DNA of 64,000 bases from Dasypus novemcinctus (taxonomy: Eukaryota; Chordata; Mammalia; Cingulata; Dasypodidae), in contig NC_080673.1 of the NCBI RefSeq assembly GCF_030445035.2, positions 191,127,216 to 191,191,215 on the forward strand. Reading direction: 5' to 3'. Below the pieces are notes generated by a model, which was not told the DNA's origin, did no database searches, and saw only the letters and a program-made list of their open reading frames with translations. Shown piece after piece: positions 33,296 to 44,640 of the stretch (position 1 is its first letter; every line of letters starts with the position of its first letter). Both the position numbers and the translations under genes were made by a program.

Positions 33296-33933
33296 TGTAT
33301 TAGTCAGCCAAGGGGTGCTGATACAAAATACCAGAAATCTGTTGGCTTTTATAAAGGGAATTTATTTGCAGTAGATGCTTACAATTACCAGGTCCTAAAG
33401 CCTAAATTACTTCCCTCACCAAAGTTGGTTGCCACGTGTTGGAGCAAGATGGCTGCCAACATTCAGACTTCCTCTTCCTCTTAAGGCTCCATGGTCCCAG
33501 CTTCTTCTAATATGAGCTGTAGGCTGATATTTCTGCTTCTTTGTATGCCTTCAAAGCTGCAGGTGCTTGTGATATTTTTAAAGTTCACCCTGAAATTTTT
33601 TATTATAATTTTCATCTGCTTCATCTCTCCTGGGTCTCATTTCTCTCCAGGCTCAGCTGCTCTTCTCTCTCCCATGTGTTTACTTCCCTGGCTCCTCAAA
33701 ACTCCCACCTTCCTTCTCTGTGGTGCAGTTTCTCTGAGAGTCCCCACCCAGCAAGGGGGCAGGGACTCAACATCTCACTGATGTGACCTGATCAAAGTCT
33801 TAATCATTATTTAATCAAGTATAAGTAAACCCCTGAATCCAATACAATCTAATATGCCCAGAGGAACAAACCAGTTTACAAACATAATCCAATACCAATT
33901 TTTGGAATTCATAAATAATATCAAACTGCTACA
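33296..33933 (-). repeat. xenarthran-type solo LTR with a 99-bp foreign segment
   Basis: The left edge tgtattagtcagccaagggg and the right edge tatcaaactgctaca match the LTR at 56715-57212. Both copies carry tggcttttataaaggg- and tggagcaagatggctgcc-type blocks. This copy is 638 bp against 498 bp. The excess includes 33526-33624, which resembles 30816-30914. The 5-bp flanks (cctat, tgaaa) do not match, suggesting rearrangement or age. Frames of 72-96 codons over it are incidental. Confidence 0.75.
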
Positions 33934-34734
33934 TGAAAAATTTGGAATAGTGATGCTACTTCTGAGAATAGATATAAAGTATTTATAATGTTAGTCCATC
34001 ATAGGCACTTGATAAATGTGTGCTAGGGAAAACAAAAATCATTTCCATTAGTTAAAAAGCTTTGGAATAAAAAAAATAATAAAATATGAGCTGCAGTTCC
34101 TCTCTTGGACAGCAAAGGGAGGACCGTTCAGCCTTATTAAGGTGGAGCTTGCAATGTAAGCACAATAATCCTGTAGTCTTTCCATGTGGTGGATTACAAA
34201 TGGTAGAAAGTGATGATGATTGCCAGTCTTATTAGCCTAGCAACTCTCTGGTTCTGGCATGAAAGGAGACTCTGACCACCAGTCCTGTGAACTAGAGCAA
34301 AGACAAACTCTGTGTCTCAGAAATCGTGAAGGCATCCAGTTAACTGATCAGGGTGAGCAAGAGACACTGGAATAGAGGAAGTAGCAGAGGGTAAGTCAAC
34401 ATGTTCTGTGTCCAAATCAGGAGAGCTGGCGTCAGGTAAATTGACCAAGAGCTCAAGAAATTGAGCAGGATTGAGGATAGAGAAAAAAGCTAAGGATGAT
34501 TCCTAGAACTACCCAGTAGCTAAAAATAGCTGACAAATAAGACAGAGCACTCAAAATTATATGAAATGAGTATGTTTGTGCATCTGTAAGGCCAAAATAA
34601 GATCCCTTTTACCTATGCTTATTCAAGATGGTGCCCATGCTCCCCAGAGAAGGTCCTTAAAAGGACTCTGAGCACCTTCTAGCATATAACTCACAGGAGA
34701 AAGCGAGAAAGTACAAATCTAGGATCCACGTTAA

Positions 34735-34880
34735 CACTAAGCTTATATTGTATGCCAGGTAATATGACAAATATCATACATGCACTGGATTTTCTAATCC
34801 GTACAACAAATCTACAAGGAAAGTACTACTATTCACATAGTAAGCATTCAATAAACTATAGATGTTCCTTTTATTGTCAT
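34735..34880 (-). repeat. MIR-like fragment
   Basis: Antisense-type text tgccaggtaatatgacaaat, ctaatccgtacaacaaatct is followed by sense-like catagtaagcattcaataaa. The mixture suggests two adjacent MIR pieces. Confidence 0.4.
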
Positions 34881-36139
34881 TATTACTGCCATAAATATGA
34901 TTACAAGAGTATTTAATAAACATTTGTTAGGTAGATGGATGTGTAGGTAGAAGAATAGGGAGCAGATTTCTCTTAGAATTGTGAAAATTAAATGGAGGAA
35001 TGCATGGAAAGTGTTTGACAAAAATTTCTACGTGACCTATAAAAAAGTTAGCTCATTGTAATTTCTTGTGACAAACATTAAATTCAATAAATTCTTCTGC
35101 AATGTAACGTGTGTCAAAACATGATTCTAAAAACAACAAACATCCGCTTTTGAAATAAAAGAGTTTATCTCTTAGAGTCAATAGTCATGGATGTAAATGA
35201 AATCAACAATTAAATTTTCTTTCAGTACCAACATCCTTGAAACTGTATCTTTCAATTACATAAAATGCTACTTAAACAATAAAACCATAAGCCTTGCTTC
35301 ATCAGCTTGAACTACTGCAACTGAACATTTTTAGTTCTTTTGATAGAAAGCTTGTTTTCAACTAACAGCTTAGGGAAAATAAGAAAACAAGACAAAGCTG
35401 CAATATTTTGCCATAGCCAAGAAGAAAGCAGAAAGAAAAAATTCTGAGAAATTAACTTTTTCTTCTTCTGTATAAATCATAGTGTACAAATTGTTTGTCC
35501 TACTAATTTTCTTAGCTTTGAAATAATTATGAATTTTATTTTTCCAAAGAATTTTATTTTACTTTTTTGAAGACAATTTCTTTAATAAACTATTTTTCAC
35601 ATTATTGAATACTATTATTACACCATTTGACTACAAACTCATGTAAATCATTTCATGAACATTTTACTTCACAGATTTTCAAATGTACATAATTTCATTC
35701 AAGGCTGTCTCATTCTATTGATGGTCTCCAGAGAATTTATAACTGTGATGACACATTATAGACATGAAATAAATATTTATGGAATTAATGAAGTTTGATA
35801 CCACATGCACATCATTTCAGTAACAGGGCTACAATATATTGCCGCATACATTATCATAGACTGAGATTTTTCTTTCCTGAGTGGAATTTATAATAATCAC
35901 TGATAAATTGGGAGTGTTTTAGAATTGGGAGTTATAATGAAAGTACAAAAATTTGGAGAACTGTGATTAAAAATTTAGAAAGTATAGTCTTGGATAAAAG
36001 AACAAAAAGAGAATTTGACATGCATGCATGTTTTTGCCCCATGAGTTCCATGAAAATATCATCAGCTCAGCAAGTCTCATTATACTTAAGAAGTTGACAG
36101 TGAAAATGACCACATAACCTTGATATTCTTGTCGAGTTA

Positions 36140-36144
36140 GTTAC
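36140..36144. repeat. 5-bp target duplication of solo LTR, left
   Basis: gttac here and gttac at 36601-36605 flank the LTR exactly. Confidence 0.85.
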
Positions 36145-36600
36145 TGTAGTAGATTGAATTATGTACCTCAACAAAGACATAATCTTATTCTGTGTTCCTC
36201 TGAGTATGAACCCATTTGTACATAGGACCCTTTGAAGATATATTTTTAGTTAAGGTGTGGGCTCATTTATGAGGAAGATCTCCTAAGATCCCATTTACAT
36301 ATGGCCAAACTAAATGAATGTGGGCCTTAATCTGTAGAACTGGAGGCCTTATTAAGAGAGGTCCTAAGGCTTCAGCAGAAACCAGAAGATACAAGGAGAG
36401 AGAGAGTACTATGTGACAAGAAGCAGAGCTGCAAGGAACCCCAAGGATTTTAGCAAGCCAGCACTTAAGGAAGAGAGCATGGACTTGCCCATGCCTTGAT
36501 TTTGGCCTTCTAGCCTTCCAAACTGTGAACCAAGAAATTCCTGTTGTTAGGCCAACCCAATGTGTGGTATTTGCCATAGGAGCTGCAGCAAACTAAGACA
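36145..36600 (+). repeat. MaLR-like solo LTR with perfect target duplication
   Basis: Begins tgtagtagattgaattatgt and ends gcaaactaagaca. The right part has ccaagaaattcctgttgtta and gccaacccaatgtgtggtat, as in 28231-28722. It is flanked by exact 5-bp duplications (gttac), the length used by ERVL/MaLR integrases. The 104-codon antisense frame is incidental. No internal sequence remains, so it is the product of LTR-LTR recombination. Confidence 0.85.
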
Positions 36601-36721
36601 GTTACTAATTGGTCCTTTGGAGCCAGACCACTCTCCTGAGGTAGGGGATGAGAGAGGAGGATTTCCTTGCAGGGAATGGTTCTTTCCTGTCAATCAACCC
36701 CTGAAAACGTTAATTCTCAAC

Positions 36722-37355
36722 CAGGGGTCTTAGCCAGATTTCAGGAAGTCTGTGAGCTTGAATTGAAAAAATCAACTCATTATTTTTTATTTTCTTTGAC
36801 CTCTAACTGAAACCTAGCATTTCCTTCACTTATAAATATATGCAATAAATTACAGTAGTATTCATTTTATATCACATTACAGTTGCATATCTCAAAAAAT
36901 TGCTTACACTCATCCATACTTCAAAATTACAGTAGTTGTTAGACCCAACGTTAGATAACACATGATCACTGTCCTGCCGTGTACAAACTACTGTGCGATG
37001 TAGTTGGCCAACTATTTGGCAACACAGAATAGGTAACAAACAGAAGGAGATCTCCCAAGCAGTGTCTTTGATCTTTTGAAGTAAAGGGGTGCATTTTGCG
37101 AGGATAAATCACTGGATCTGCACAAGTTACAGACTTTGAAAATTTCAGTCTGCACAGTCTGAATCACAATCAATGTACACTATAATGAAAAAATTTTTTT
37201 TAAAAAGTGACTTTGAATAACCCTAAAATTTAACTTAAAGACATACCGATGTTGAGTGTCATAAAACTATCTGTCGCTATACTCTGAGAAGGGGTCCGTG
37301 GTTTTCACCTGAGTGACAAAAGGGTCTGTGGAACAAAAAAGATTAAGAACCCCTG
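36722..37355. mobile_element. longer relative of the 5-kb hAT element (634 bp)
   Basis: Left end caggggtcttagcc and right end gattaagaacccctg are inverted. Terminal blocks shared with the 216-bp copy at 4973-5188 include tgagcttgaattgaaaa and ctctgagaaggggtccgtgg. The middle ~420 bp (cctctaactgaaacctagca, agtagtattcattttatatc) is absent from the short copy. Flanking 8-mers (ttctcaac, gtctaggc) agree at only four positions, so it is older or eroded. It has no coding capacity. Confidence 0.75.
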
Positions 37356-38639
37356 GTCTAGGCTAAGAGACTTTTTCCTCTCTCCACGGCCAAAACCAAT
37401 TGGACGCATGAAACCATGCTGAGAGTACATGGTTCTGTAGCATCCTGAGTTTTTTTGTGGCAACAACAGCAACAGCCCCACAGACAAGGGATGAAGAGCA
37501 GCCAGCACCTGCCACAGTAGTTCCCAAGTACTCCGACCTCAATAGGGTGGATGGACAAGTTCTGGCTACATTCATGAGAGATAAAAACAACCAGTAAGAA
37601 ACATTTAAATTCCAGGAAGCCCCTATGAGTTATGAGGCATATGAGCCAAGAGGCTTTAAGGAAAGAGTGGATGCCCTGCTACCATATGGGTCTGTGGCAA
37701 TTAGGAATTGTTGCATTTTGGAATATCAATCATTTGTAGCCCACTATGGACAAACCAGTTACACTTGGAAAGGAATATTAAATTGACCCTCTGAGAAGTT
37801 AAGCCTGAGTCTCAAAAGACAGGATTCTGTGTCATGAGAAACATAGAAAGAGTATAGAGTGGTGATATTAGTTCTATAGGTAGGAGGCAAAATCTTATCA
37901 AGGGACATTTTAAAAATTCTAGATCTTTGAATATGTTTCATCCATTTACAAAATAACCCTGTACGCATTCACTGACTGTTGAAATACATACAGCATTCTA
38001 ACAAATCAGACTAACGAAATCATAGAATCTAAGAGTTAAAAGGGATTTCTAGGGCATCCAGGTCAACTTTTATTCAATGTCAGTTTCTTTCTAGAATATC
38101 CTAATCCACAAGAAGAAATCAATAAAATGTACTGTTGGATGGTACATTTGGATGATCTATGTAGGATGAACCAATTTTCTAAAATTACCTGCTAAACCCA
38201 TATTTTTTCTTAAGCAAGCCAGGCAATCTCTATGGGTTTAAAAGGAGACTCATCTAGTTATGACTCAGGGCGATTAAAAGAACTAATTAATGGGTCCTTT
38301 ACCAGTTCCATCCCAGCAAAGAAAACATATTACATATTTGTTTAGAAGTCAAATTCATCCTAAAGAAATACAAATACAACTTCTGCCTTCGAAGTCTTAG
38401 TAACTAGCATTTGTTCGTGGGCGTAGGGCACTGCCTCCATTAGCATTCCACATGAACTTTTGACTATAATCTCGATAGACACACACAAGAAAGTTATTTT
38501 CTTAGCTCCTACAACTTAACCCTTTTTCCAGAACTATAGAATAGTTTTAAGTCTACGATAAACATTTCTAGCGTGGTGGTATGGCATTATGTTAATTGAT
38601 TGTAAATCACTCACATATGAGAGGAAAAAGACGTGGGTG
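37356..38639. other. unassigned sequence
   Basis: I recognise only a short block, aatcatagaatctaagagtt, at about 38019, which recalls an old mammalian repeat. Three overlapping minus frames at 37305-37590 (66-75 codons) have no known domain. Confidence 0.4.
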
Positions 38640-39240
38640 GGGGGTGGTCATGAATACTTTGGTTTGTCTTATTCTCAGCACTGTAGGGTAATGTCTCAAT
38701 AAGGACTCGAAATTTTTGAAAGGCGCTTTTAAGTACTCACATAGTGCTGGCCCTATTTCACACACAGAAAGGGGTACACAAGACATGCAGATGGCTTTTA
38801 ATTATGCACTGCTCCACCATTTGGGGCGGGCTTATTGGCCTTTCTCCGCTGTCAGAAAGGACCAGCTCAGAGCATTTGGGTCTTCAGTGGCTTGCATTTA
38901 AGGCACTTGGATTGTTGAAGCTGCCAATATAATATTAGGGCAAAGCTGAACGATAAAACCTCCCTGTTGCAGAGAACCTTTTAAGATCTTATGAGAACTG
39001 CTTTCGACGCAGGGACGTTGACCAGACTGGTTCCTGTAACGGTGTCTGGATCCTCTAATTAGGAAACTAAAATGGCTTCTCTGAGGATTGCTCTCAACGG
39101 TATTCTGAATTTTAAGCCATTTTGGGAAGCTTCCAGAGTAAAACATATATTTTTGAAGAGACAGACGCTTTCAAAATTTCCATGATGAGTGAGCATGCTT
39201 TACGAATGTTTTGACAGAACTGTCGTCACTGATATTGGTA
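38640..39240. other. unique block retaining several CpGs
   Basis: No repeat is recognised. Unlike its surroundings, the block keeps CpGs at aaggcgctttta, ggggcgggctta, tttctccgctgt, ctttcgacgcagggacgttg, gtaacggtgtc and tcaacggtattc. It also has AT-rich homeobox-like cores (taattag, ttttaattatg). This could be a conserved non-coding element. Nothing in the sequence alone proves function. Confidence 0.3.
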
Positions 39241-40099
39241 GATCTCAATTCAGTACACAAAATAGTCTTCTAGCAGCATAAAAGCACTGAAAATAAATAA
39301 ATAAATGTTCAAGTCTTAAGAAAAATGTGCTCAGCAACTTTAAGGAGTTAACAAGATGGAGTTCCCTGAGGAAAATTGTGACAATGCTCTCCTTGTGGAA
39401 ATTACTTGCCTTTGTATTGAAGCCTTGCATTATTTTTTAGTCTCCAAATAGAGAAATTAAACAGAAATTCAGAAATTAAGATGTGGTAAGCTATGAAATA
39501 CAAAGTATGTCAGAAATATTTTAGATAATTAATAACTCATATCATCTGTCATAAAAGAAGATGGAGATAGAGAGTGTAGGAAAAATATTTGCGGTTCTAA
39601 TTTCAAATGATACATTACTATGACAAGCTATGGGAAGAAGTCAACTGGCAGAAAATATCAGTGAAAAGAAAGGTCTGTGCCTATTTTATAGCACTTATAG
39701 AGTATATGGAAGCCAAATATCTGGAAGTGTATGGAAAAGATGCATACGGCATAAAGAATTAACTGAATTGTATTATTAGAAAAATGTAAATGTGCCTTCT
39801 GATAGAATTTGTCTTTACCTATGTTTTAACCGATATTGAACCATTTCCACCTCTTCCATAGTTGAGCAATATAATGCAAATATTGCTGTCTTAATGCTTC
39901 ATAAGTCAGTCTAAACACTTGCTAATTTAAAATAACTTGAATCTTCTTGGTATTTTCCTAATATTAATTGTCCTAGATGTAACTAGATAAGTCCTGCTAA
40001 GGCAATTTCACATTTTAAAAAAAAATCATAATTCTTTACTGATGTCAAGAAGTTAGCCCTTTGAGATTAGCTATTAGAATATTTCTGGCTCAAAGTTGT
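39241..40099. other. unassigned AT-rich sequence
   Basis: Contains an (aaat)n patch at about 39293-39305. Nothing else is recognised. Confidence 0.4.
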
Positions 40100-41010
40100 A
40101 GAAACAGGGAAACATTCAAGGTCAAGAGTCAATGTGTTAGAAAACTTAGATTATAAAAATGAAAAATAAATGAACCTCCATCCCTACCTCACTCCAATAA
40201 CAGAGTTAATTTGAGATGATTGATAGACCATATTGGAAAAATTAGAAACATAAAGCTTCCAGAAAAGAATGTAGGAGAATATCTTTTTAACTTTGGAATA
40301 GGCTAAGATTTCTTAGAACACACAAAAAAACAGCTAACTAGAAAAGAAAATAATTTGTCTATTGGCACAACTAGACAACTATAGTCCCTCAACATTTCAG
40401 TCAATAAACCATTTAAGAATCATTTAAGGAAAGAATGTGAGTCCCAATCTAGTCACTGATCTGAAAACTTTGCTTTGCTTCCTACTGGCAAGATCAAAAA
40501 AGCAACATAAAAACTCACCAAACAGGAATCAGTAGTTTGGATGAAAATCAAGACAATAGTGGAGCACTACTCTCAGACATAATCACGGAGAGGCTGAAAC
40601 TGTGGGGAAAAAACACCCAGCCTGACAACTCTGAAACAAAAAGTGACACAGAAGAGTTGGGTTCTGAATATGAAGAGGTGTTAGGACTGCTTTAACCAAT
40701 TTACTTAGTTGATATTTTCCTTTTTACGTATGTCCTAAAGTTATATATGTATGATAAAAATCTATGTCTAAATACATCTAAAAAATAAGTACTTTTTTAA
40801 CAGAATAGACAGCAGTATGGTATAGTTTAATTGGCAATGTTACTTCTTTCTTAATGGCAAATAAAATATCAGGGAAAATTATAGTTAAAACTTATCTTAG
40901 ATTTGATGAAATACAGTGAAATGCTGGTAATTAACATTGGTAATCATTTCGCATGACTGGGATTATAGTTGGTCTTTATGTCCTTGTTTATACTTCTGCC
41001 TATTTTCTCA
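40100..41010 (+). repeat. ancient L1 remnants
   Basis: The first part (cctccatccctacctcactc, ttccagaaaagaatgtagga, aactttggaataggctaaga) is sense L1 ORF2. The later part (ttatgcaataaaca at about 41016) resembles an L1 3' end. The stretch between is uncertain. Confidence 0.5.
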
Positions 41011-42394
41011 TTTTATGCAATAAACAAATTTACATGAATAATATTAAATTTAAACAGTTGAGTGGGGTTGCCCTGTAGGCCACAAAAGGAAATCTAAATA
41101 AAGTATCAGAAAAGAATGGCCTGTGTGCATTAGTCCAAAGATTAAAAGGCAAGGCAGAGCAAGGGGGTAGTGTGACGGAATGCTAAAGATGGGAGTGGGA
41201 ACAGGCTAAGCTTTTATATGCTCTCAGTGTATGATGAACGAATTGTTTCCATTTAAGAGAGGAACATAAATATGACTAAAGATTAGGTTGCCCTGATTAG
41301 TGAAGAATGAGTGAATGATTAAGTATCAAAAAAGTCAATTAGTAGATCTGCTAATTCCTCTATGAACGTTAAACTGAGTTCTCTCTCTGTACCCTAATTC
41401 ATTTCAAAATTAGCAATGTATTATTCGAACAGATACATTTCTGTGATTAAAGCTTTTTCTCTCTGAGATTCTTGTGCCTATTGGCTGTCTTATTCTGGGA
41501 AACAGCTCAGCTCACTTAACACATATTTTTTAAATGCTAAAATTCACCCAAATCACCAGTTTTATCGTTTTCACTTGACTATTATTACATCATCTTTCCA
41601 CTCATTTTTATCACAACACACCCTTATCTTACTATCTTGCTCTCCTTTCTAGACAATTAGTGATTATCACATTAGAACAGTTTTAATCTAAGCCAATTCC
41701 AGATTGTTCCATTCAGAAATAGACCATTAACCACCATATTTATTTTTAATATGAAATAGAAAGAGATTATAGAATAATGATCATGCAACAATAGTACCTG
41801 ATTCTTACCTGAAAATAAGCAGGGGACCAGATGCGACATCCAGTTCGTTCTCTCAAGAAACTGTGCATGAATCAAGCAGGGAAATAACAGTGCAAGAGTA
41901 GCAGCTTGGGCCATTCCTTTAAGGATCATTGAAAGTGACCTGAAACAGTAGTTCTGAGAATTCCATCTGATCCCCCTCTCAGACAAGAGGGAACCTGGAG
42001 AATGGACTCAACTGAGACTAATAAATGTTTAACCAGAGGTTGTTGTGCATTAAGCCAAATTGCATGATCTGAGGGTTAGGGTCAACGATGGACAACAAAA
42101 GCAATCTCTGGCAGATGGTACAAGCAGATTATCAGTCCAAAGAAACATAGTTAAGAGGGAGTAAAAGCCACAAGCTGGAAACCAAGAAAGCCAGTCGAGG
42201 GTGACAGTATCCAAACTGCAGGGTGAGAAGTAGATTCTGCAAGAATTTCTTGAGAAGAAGTAGCATAAATTTAGCTTCACGTTATAGGAAATCAGCAAAC
42301 TTGTGCATGAACAGAGAAGGTGCAATTAAAGTCAGTATATGGACATACATAATTTAATCTGTACATCATCCCTTCCTTTGAACAATTGCCCTGT
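41011..42394. other. unassigned sequence
   Basis: No repeat or gene recognised. Minus-strand frames of 104 and 91 codons (41672-41986, 42050-42325) lack a recognisable domain and any visible splice or promoter context. Confidence 0.4.
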
Positions 42395-42555
42395 CCCTTA
42401 CATGGAATGGACAGAAGGGGACTTTCTGGAGGATGGAAATGTTCTTGATAAGAGGTCTGGTTATGCAGGTCTATACAGTTCTCAGAACTCACCAAATTGT
42501 ACATGAAATATACGTGTATTTCCCTGTGTGTGAATTTTGCCTCATTAAAATAGTC
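42395..42555 (+). repeat. L1 3' UTR end
   Basis: The text gaggatggaaatgttcttga, ctcaccaaattgtacatgaa, gaattttgcctcattaaaat is a typical L1 3' end in sense orientation. Confidence 0.6.
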
Positions 42556-42919
42556 CTTTTACTGTAATTTTAATGATATTTAGTGAGTGAAATTAAATGT
42601 ATATATTCAAACCACTTCTTTACCTTGAAGTCAAGTTGTTCCTAATTTTTACTGTTATAAGTAATCCTTTTGCAACTATGCTTGTGAGTAAATAATTACA
42701 TAGATTATTGGTTCAATTCTCAAAAGTAGAATTTTGTTATTAAAACTTTTACTTTAAGACTTTGGGGAATACTGTCAAACTGCCCTCCAGAAACAATGAA
42801 CTAATTTATACTTTCATCTACAATGTATAAAAGTACCCTTTTCTTCCACCTAGTCGATACAAGGCATTGTCATGTTAGAGACATTTGACAATAATGTAGA
42901 TACTGAACAGCAGTAATAA

Positions 42920-43155
42920 TAGTGACAACGATAATTTCTAAAACCCACCCAGCAATTACTATGTCCTAGGAAATGCTCTATGCAATTTATATATATTAAC
43001 CCATTTAATCCATAAAACAATCCTATGAGATAAGTACAATTATGATTCTCATTTTATAGAAGGGGACACTGAAGCAAAGGAAAGTTAAATGGTGTTAGAG
43101 CTAAGTCTTCAAACTTAGGAATTCTAGCTCCACAATCTGAGCTTTGATCTATGAT
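42920..43155 (-). repeat. MIR SINE
   Basis: Antisense MIR: ttaacccatttaatccataa, caatcctatgagataagtac, cattttatagaaggggacac, tgaagcaaaggaaagttaaa. Confidence 0.65.
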
Positions 43156-43288
43156 GATACTGTTACTGATTGTAATTTAAAAATTAAATGACTTGATTAT
43201 TGGTGTGATTGAACATTCTCTGATGCAAATGACCTTTCCTCTTGTGAACTGCATTTTCATGTTCTTTTTTCATTTTCTTAATGGGGTG

Positions 43289-43398
43289 TTTGTTTGTTCA
43301 TTTGTTTGTTTGTTTGTTTGTTTTAGGGGTACCGGGGATTGAAGCCGGGATCTCATACATACAAAGTAGGAGTCAACTACTAAGCTACACCCACTCCA
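43289..43398 (-). mobile_element. short tRNA-derived SINE
   Basis: The minus strand reads ggagtgggtgtagcttagta followed by a B-box-like ccggcttcaatccccggtac and a (caaa)n tail, seen here as (tttg)n at 43297-43325. It is of the same type as 6721-6814 and interrupts an antisense L1. Confidence 0.8.
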
Positions 43399-43814
43399 CT
43401 GTTTTTTTTAATTGATGTTTAAGAATTGCTGATAAATTAATTATGTTAACCCTTTATAAATCTTATCTATTGAAGTCTTTTCAAAAGATATTTTTCTATC
43501 ATTGCTTTATTTTTCATACTGGTTCACTTTCTTTTAAAACTTTTCAGAATATATAATTTTTCTTCAGTACATGCCAATGAGTAGCATGTTAAGAAAATAT
43601 TAATGCGTGTTATAAATACCTTATCTCTAACTATTTTAGAATCCTAAAATGATTTTTAATTTTTAAATAAGTAAATTTAGTCTGGCTGATGTAATTTGAC
43701 TCTAGCAAAAATAACTCTATAGTGGTAAACAGCTTCCCTTCTAATTCCCTTCATGTGAAACATTAAATATATTTGAAAACCATATCACTTATAATATTTT
43801 AATGCAGAGGAGTA

Positions 43815-44640
43815 ATGATAATATGGGTTTCCCCTCTCACAAAGGGAAGCTCTATCCATCTATTACACAAGCCAAAGATCTAAGACTTATCCTTGACTCT
43901 TCTTTCTTAATAGTCAATGTCCAAATGTATTCCTCAGGTTCTCCAAAACACATCTCTATATGTTCAGTTCTCTACCTCTCCAACACCACAATCCAAGCCA
44001 TCATCAGAACTATCACTGCAGGCCCCTGATATCACCTCTCTTCTATTCTTGCCTCCCTATCACCCATTCTCCATCAATAAACCAGAGTGATCCGTTTATA
44101 AAGCACATCACAGGGCCCCATTCCCCTGCTTAAAGCTTATAATGGATTTCCAACACAGTTAGAATCAAATCCTATCCTTTCCTAGCTCATAAAACCCTAC
44201 CTGATCTGCCCCCAGCTTTCCTTTCCACCCTCACCGCAAGCTACTCTCTTCCTCACAGGCTGCATTCCATCCACAAAGACCTGGTTTAAGCTTCTGAACA
44301 CCATGAAGCTGTGAGCTCCTGAGGTCCCTCTCATCAAATGTGGCCCCATTCCCCCATCTCTGCATAGTTTCCAAGTTACTTTCTCAGAGAAGACTTCCTT
44401 TGGCCTCCCAGTAACTCCATTTCATGTCACCTTTATTAATTCCTTAATATCACTTGTCACCCTCTGGAACTCTTGTTTGTGTTCAATTGCTTAACATTTT
44501 TTGTCTGTCCCCAATAAAATGTAAGCACCATGCCTTTGAGTCCTCCTGTGTCTTATGGACACTATCCCCAGTGCCCATAACAGCACCTGGCACATAGTAG
44601 GTCCTCACTAAATATTTGTTAAAAGTAGGAATGAGTTGTG
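43815..44640 (+). repeat. LINE L2, long 3' fragment
   Basis: The classical L2 order is visible: ggactcttctttct-like ccttgactcttctttcttaa, ccaagccatcatcagaacta, aaagcttataatggatttcc, aaaccctacctgatctgccc, agagaagacttcctttggcc, aatgtaagcaccatgccttt, gcacctggcacatagtaggt. The last piece is the L2 tail. It encodes no intact frame. Confidence 0.85.

Larger units (their letters stand above)
33934..36144. other. unassigned AT-rich unique sequence
   Basis: Apart from a MIR-like piece at 34735-34880 I recognise no repeat, and I see no gene. The 35100-35870 part is very AT-rich and free of obvious repeats. Confidence 0.45.
42590..43680 (-). repeat. ancient L1 ORF2, antisense, interrupted
   Basis: Blocks in antisense L1 order: aatactgtcaaactgccctc (42767-42786), ttggtgtgattgaacattct (43200-43219), ccctttataaatcttatcta (43449-43468). 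A MIR-like piece (42920-43155) and a SINE (43289-43398) lie between them. Confidence 0.55.

Noticed and set aside
41672..42325. Two consecutive minus-strand frames (104 and 91 codons) as exons
   Set aside because: No domain, no convincing splice sites and no promoter context. Frames of this length are expected by chance in 64 kb.
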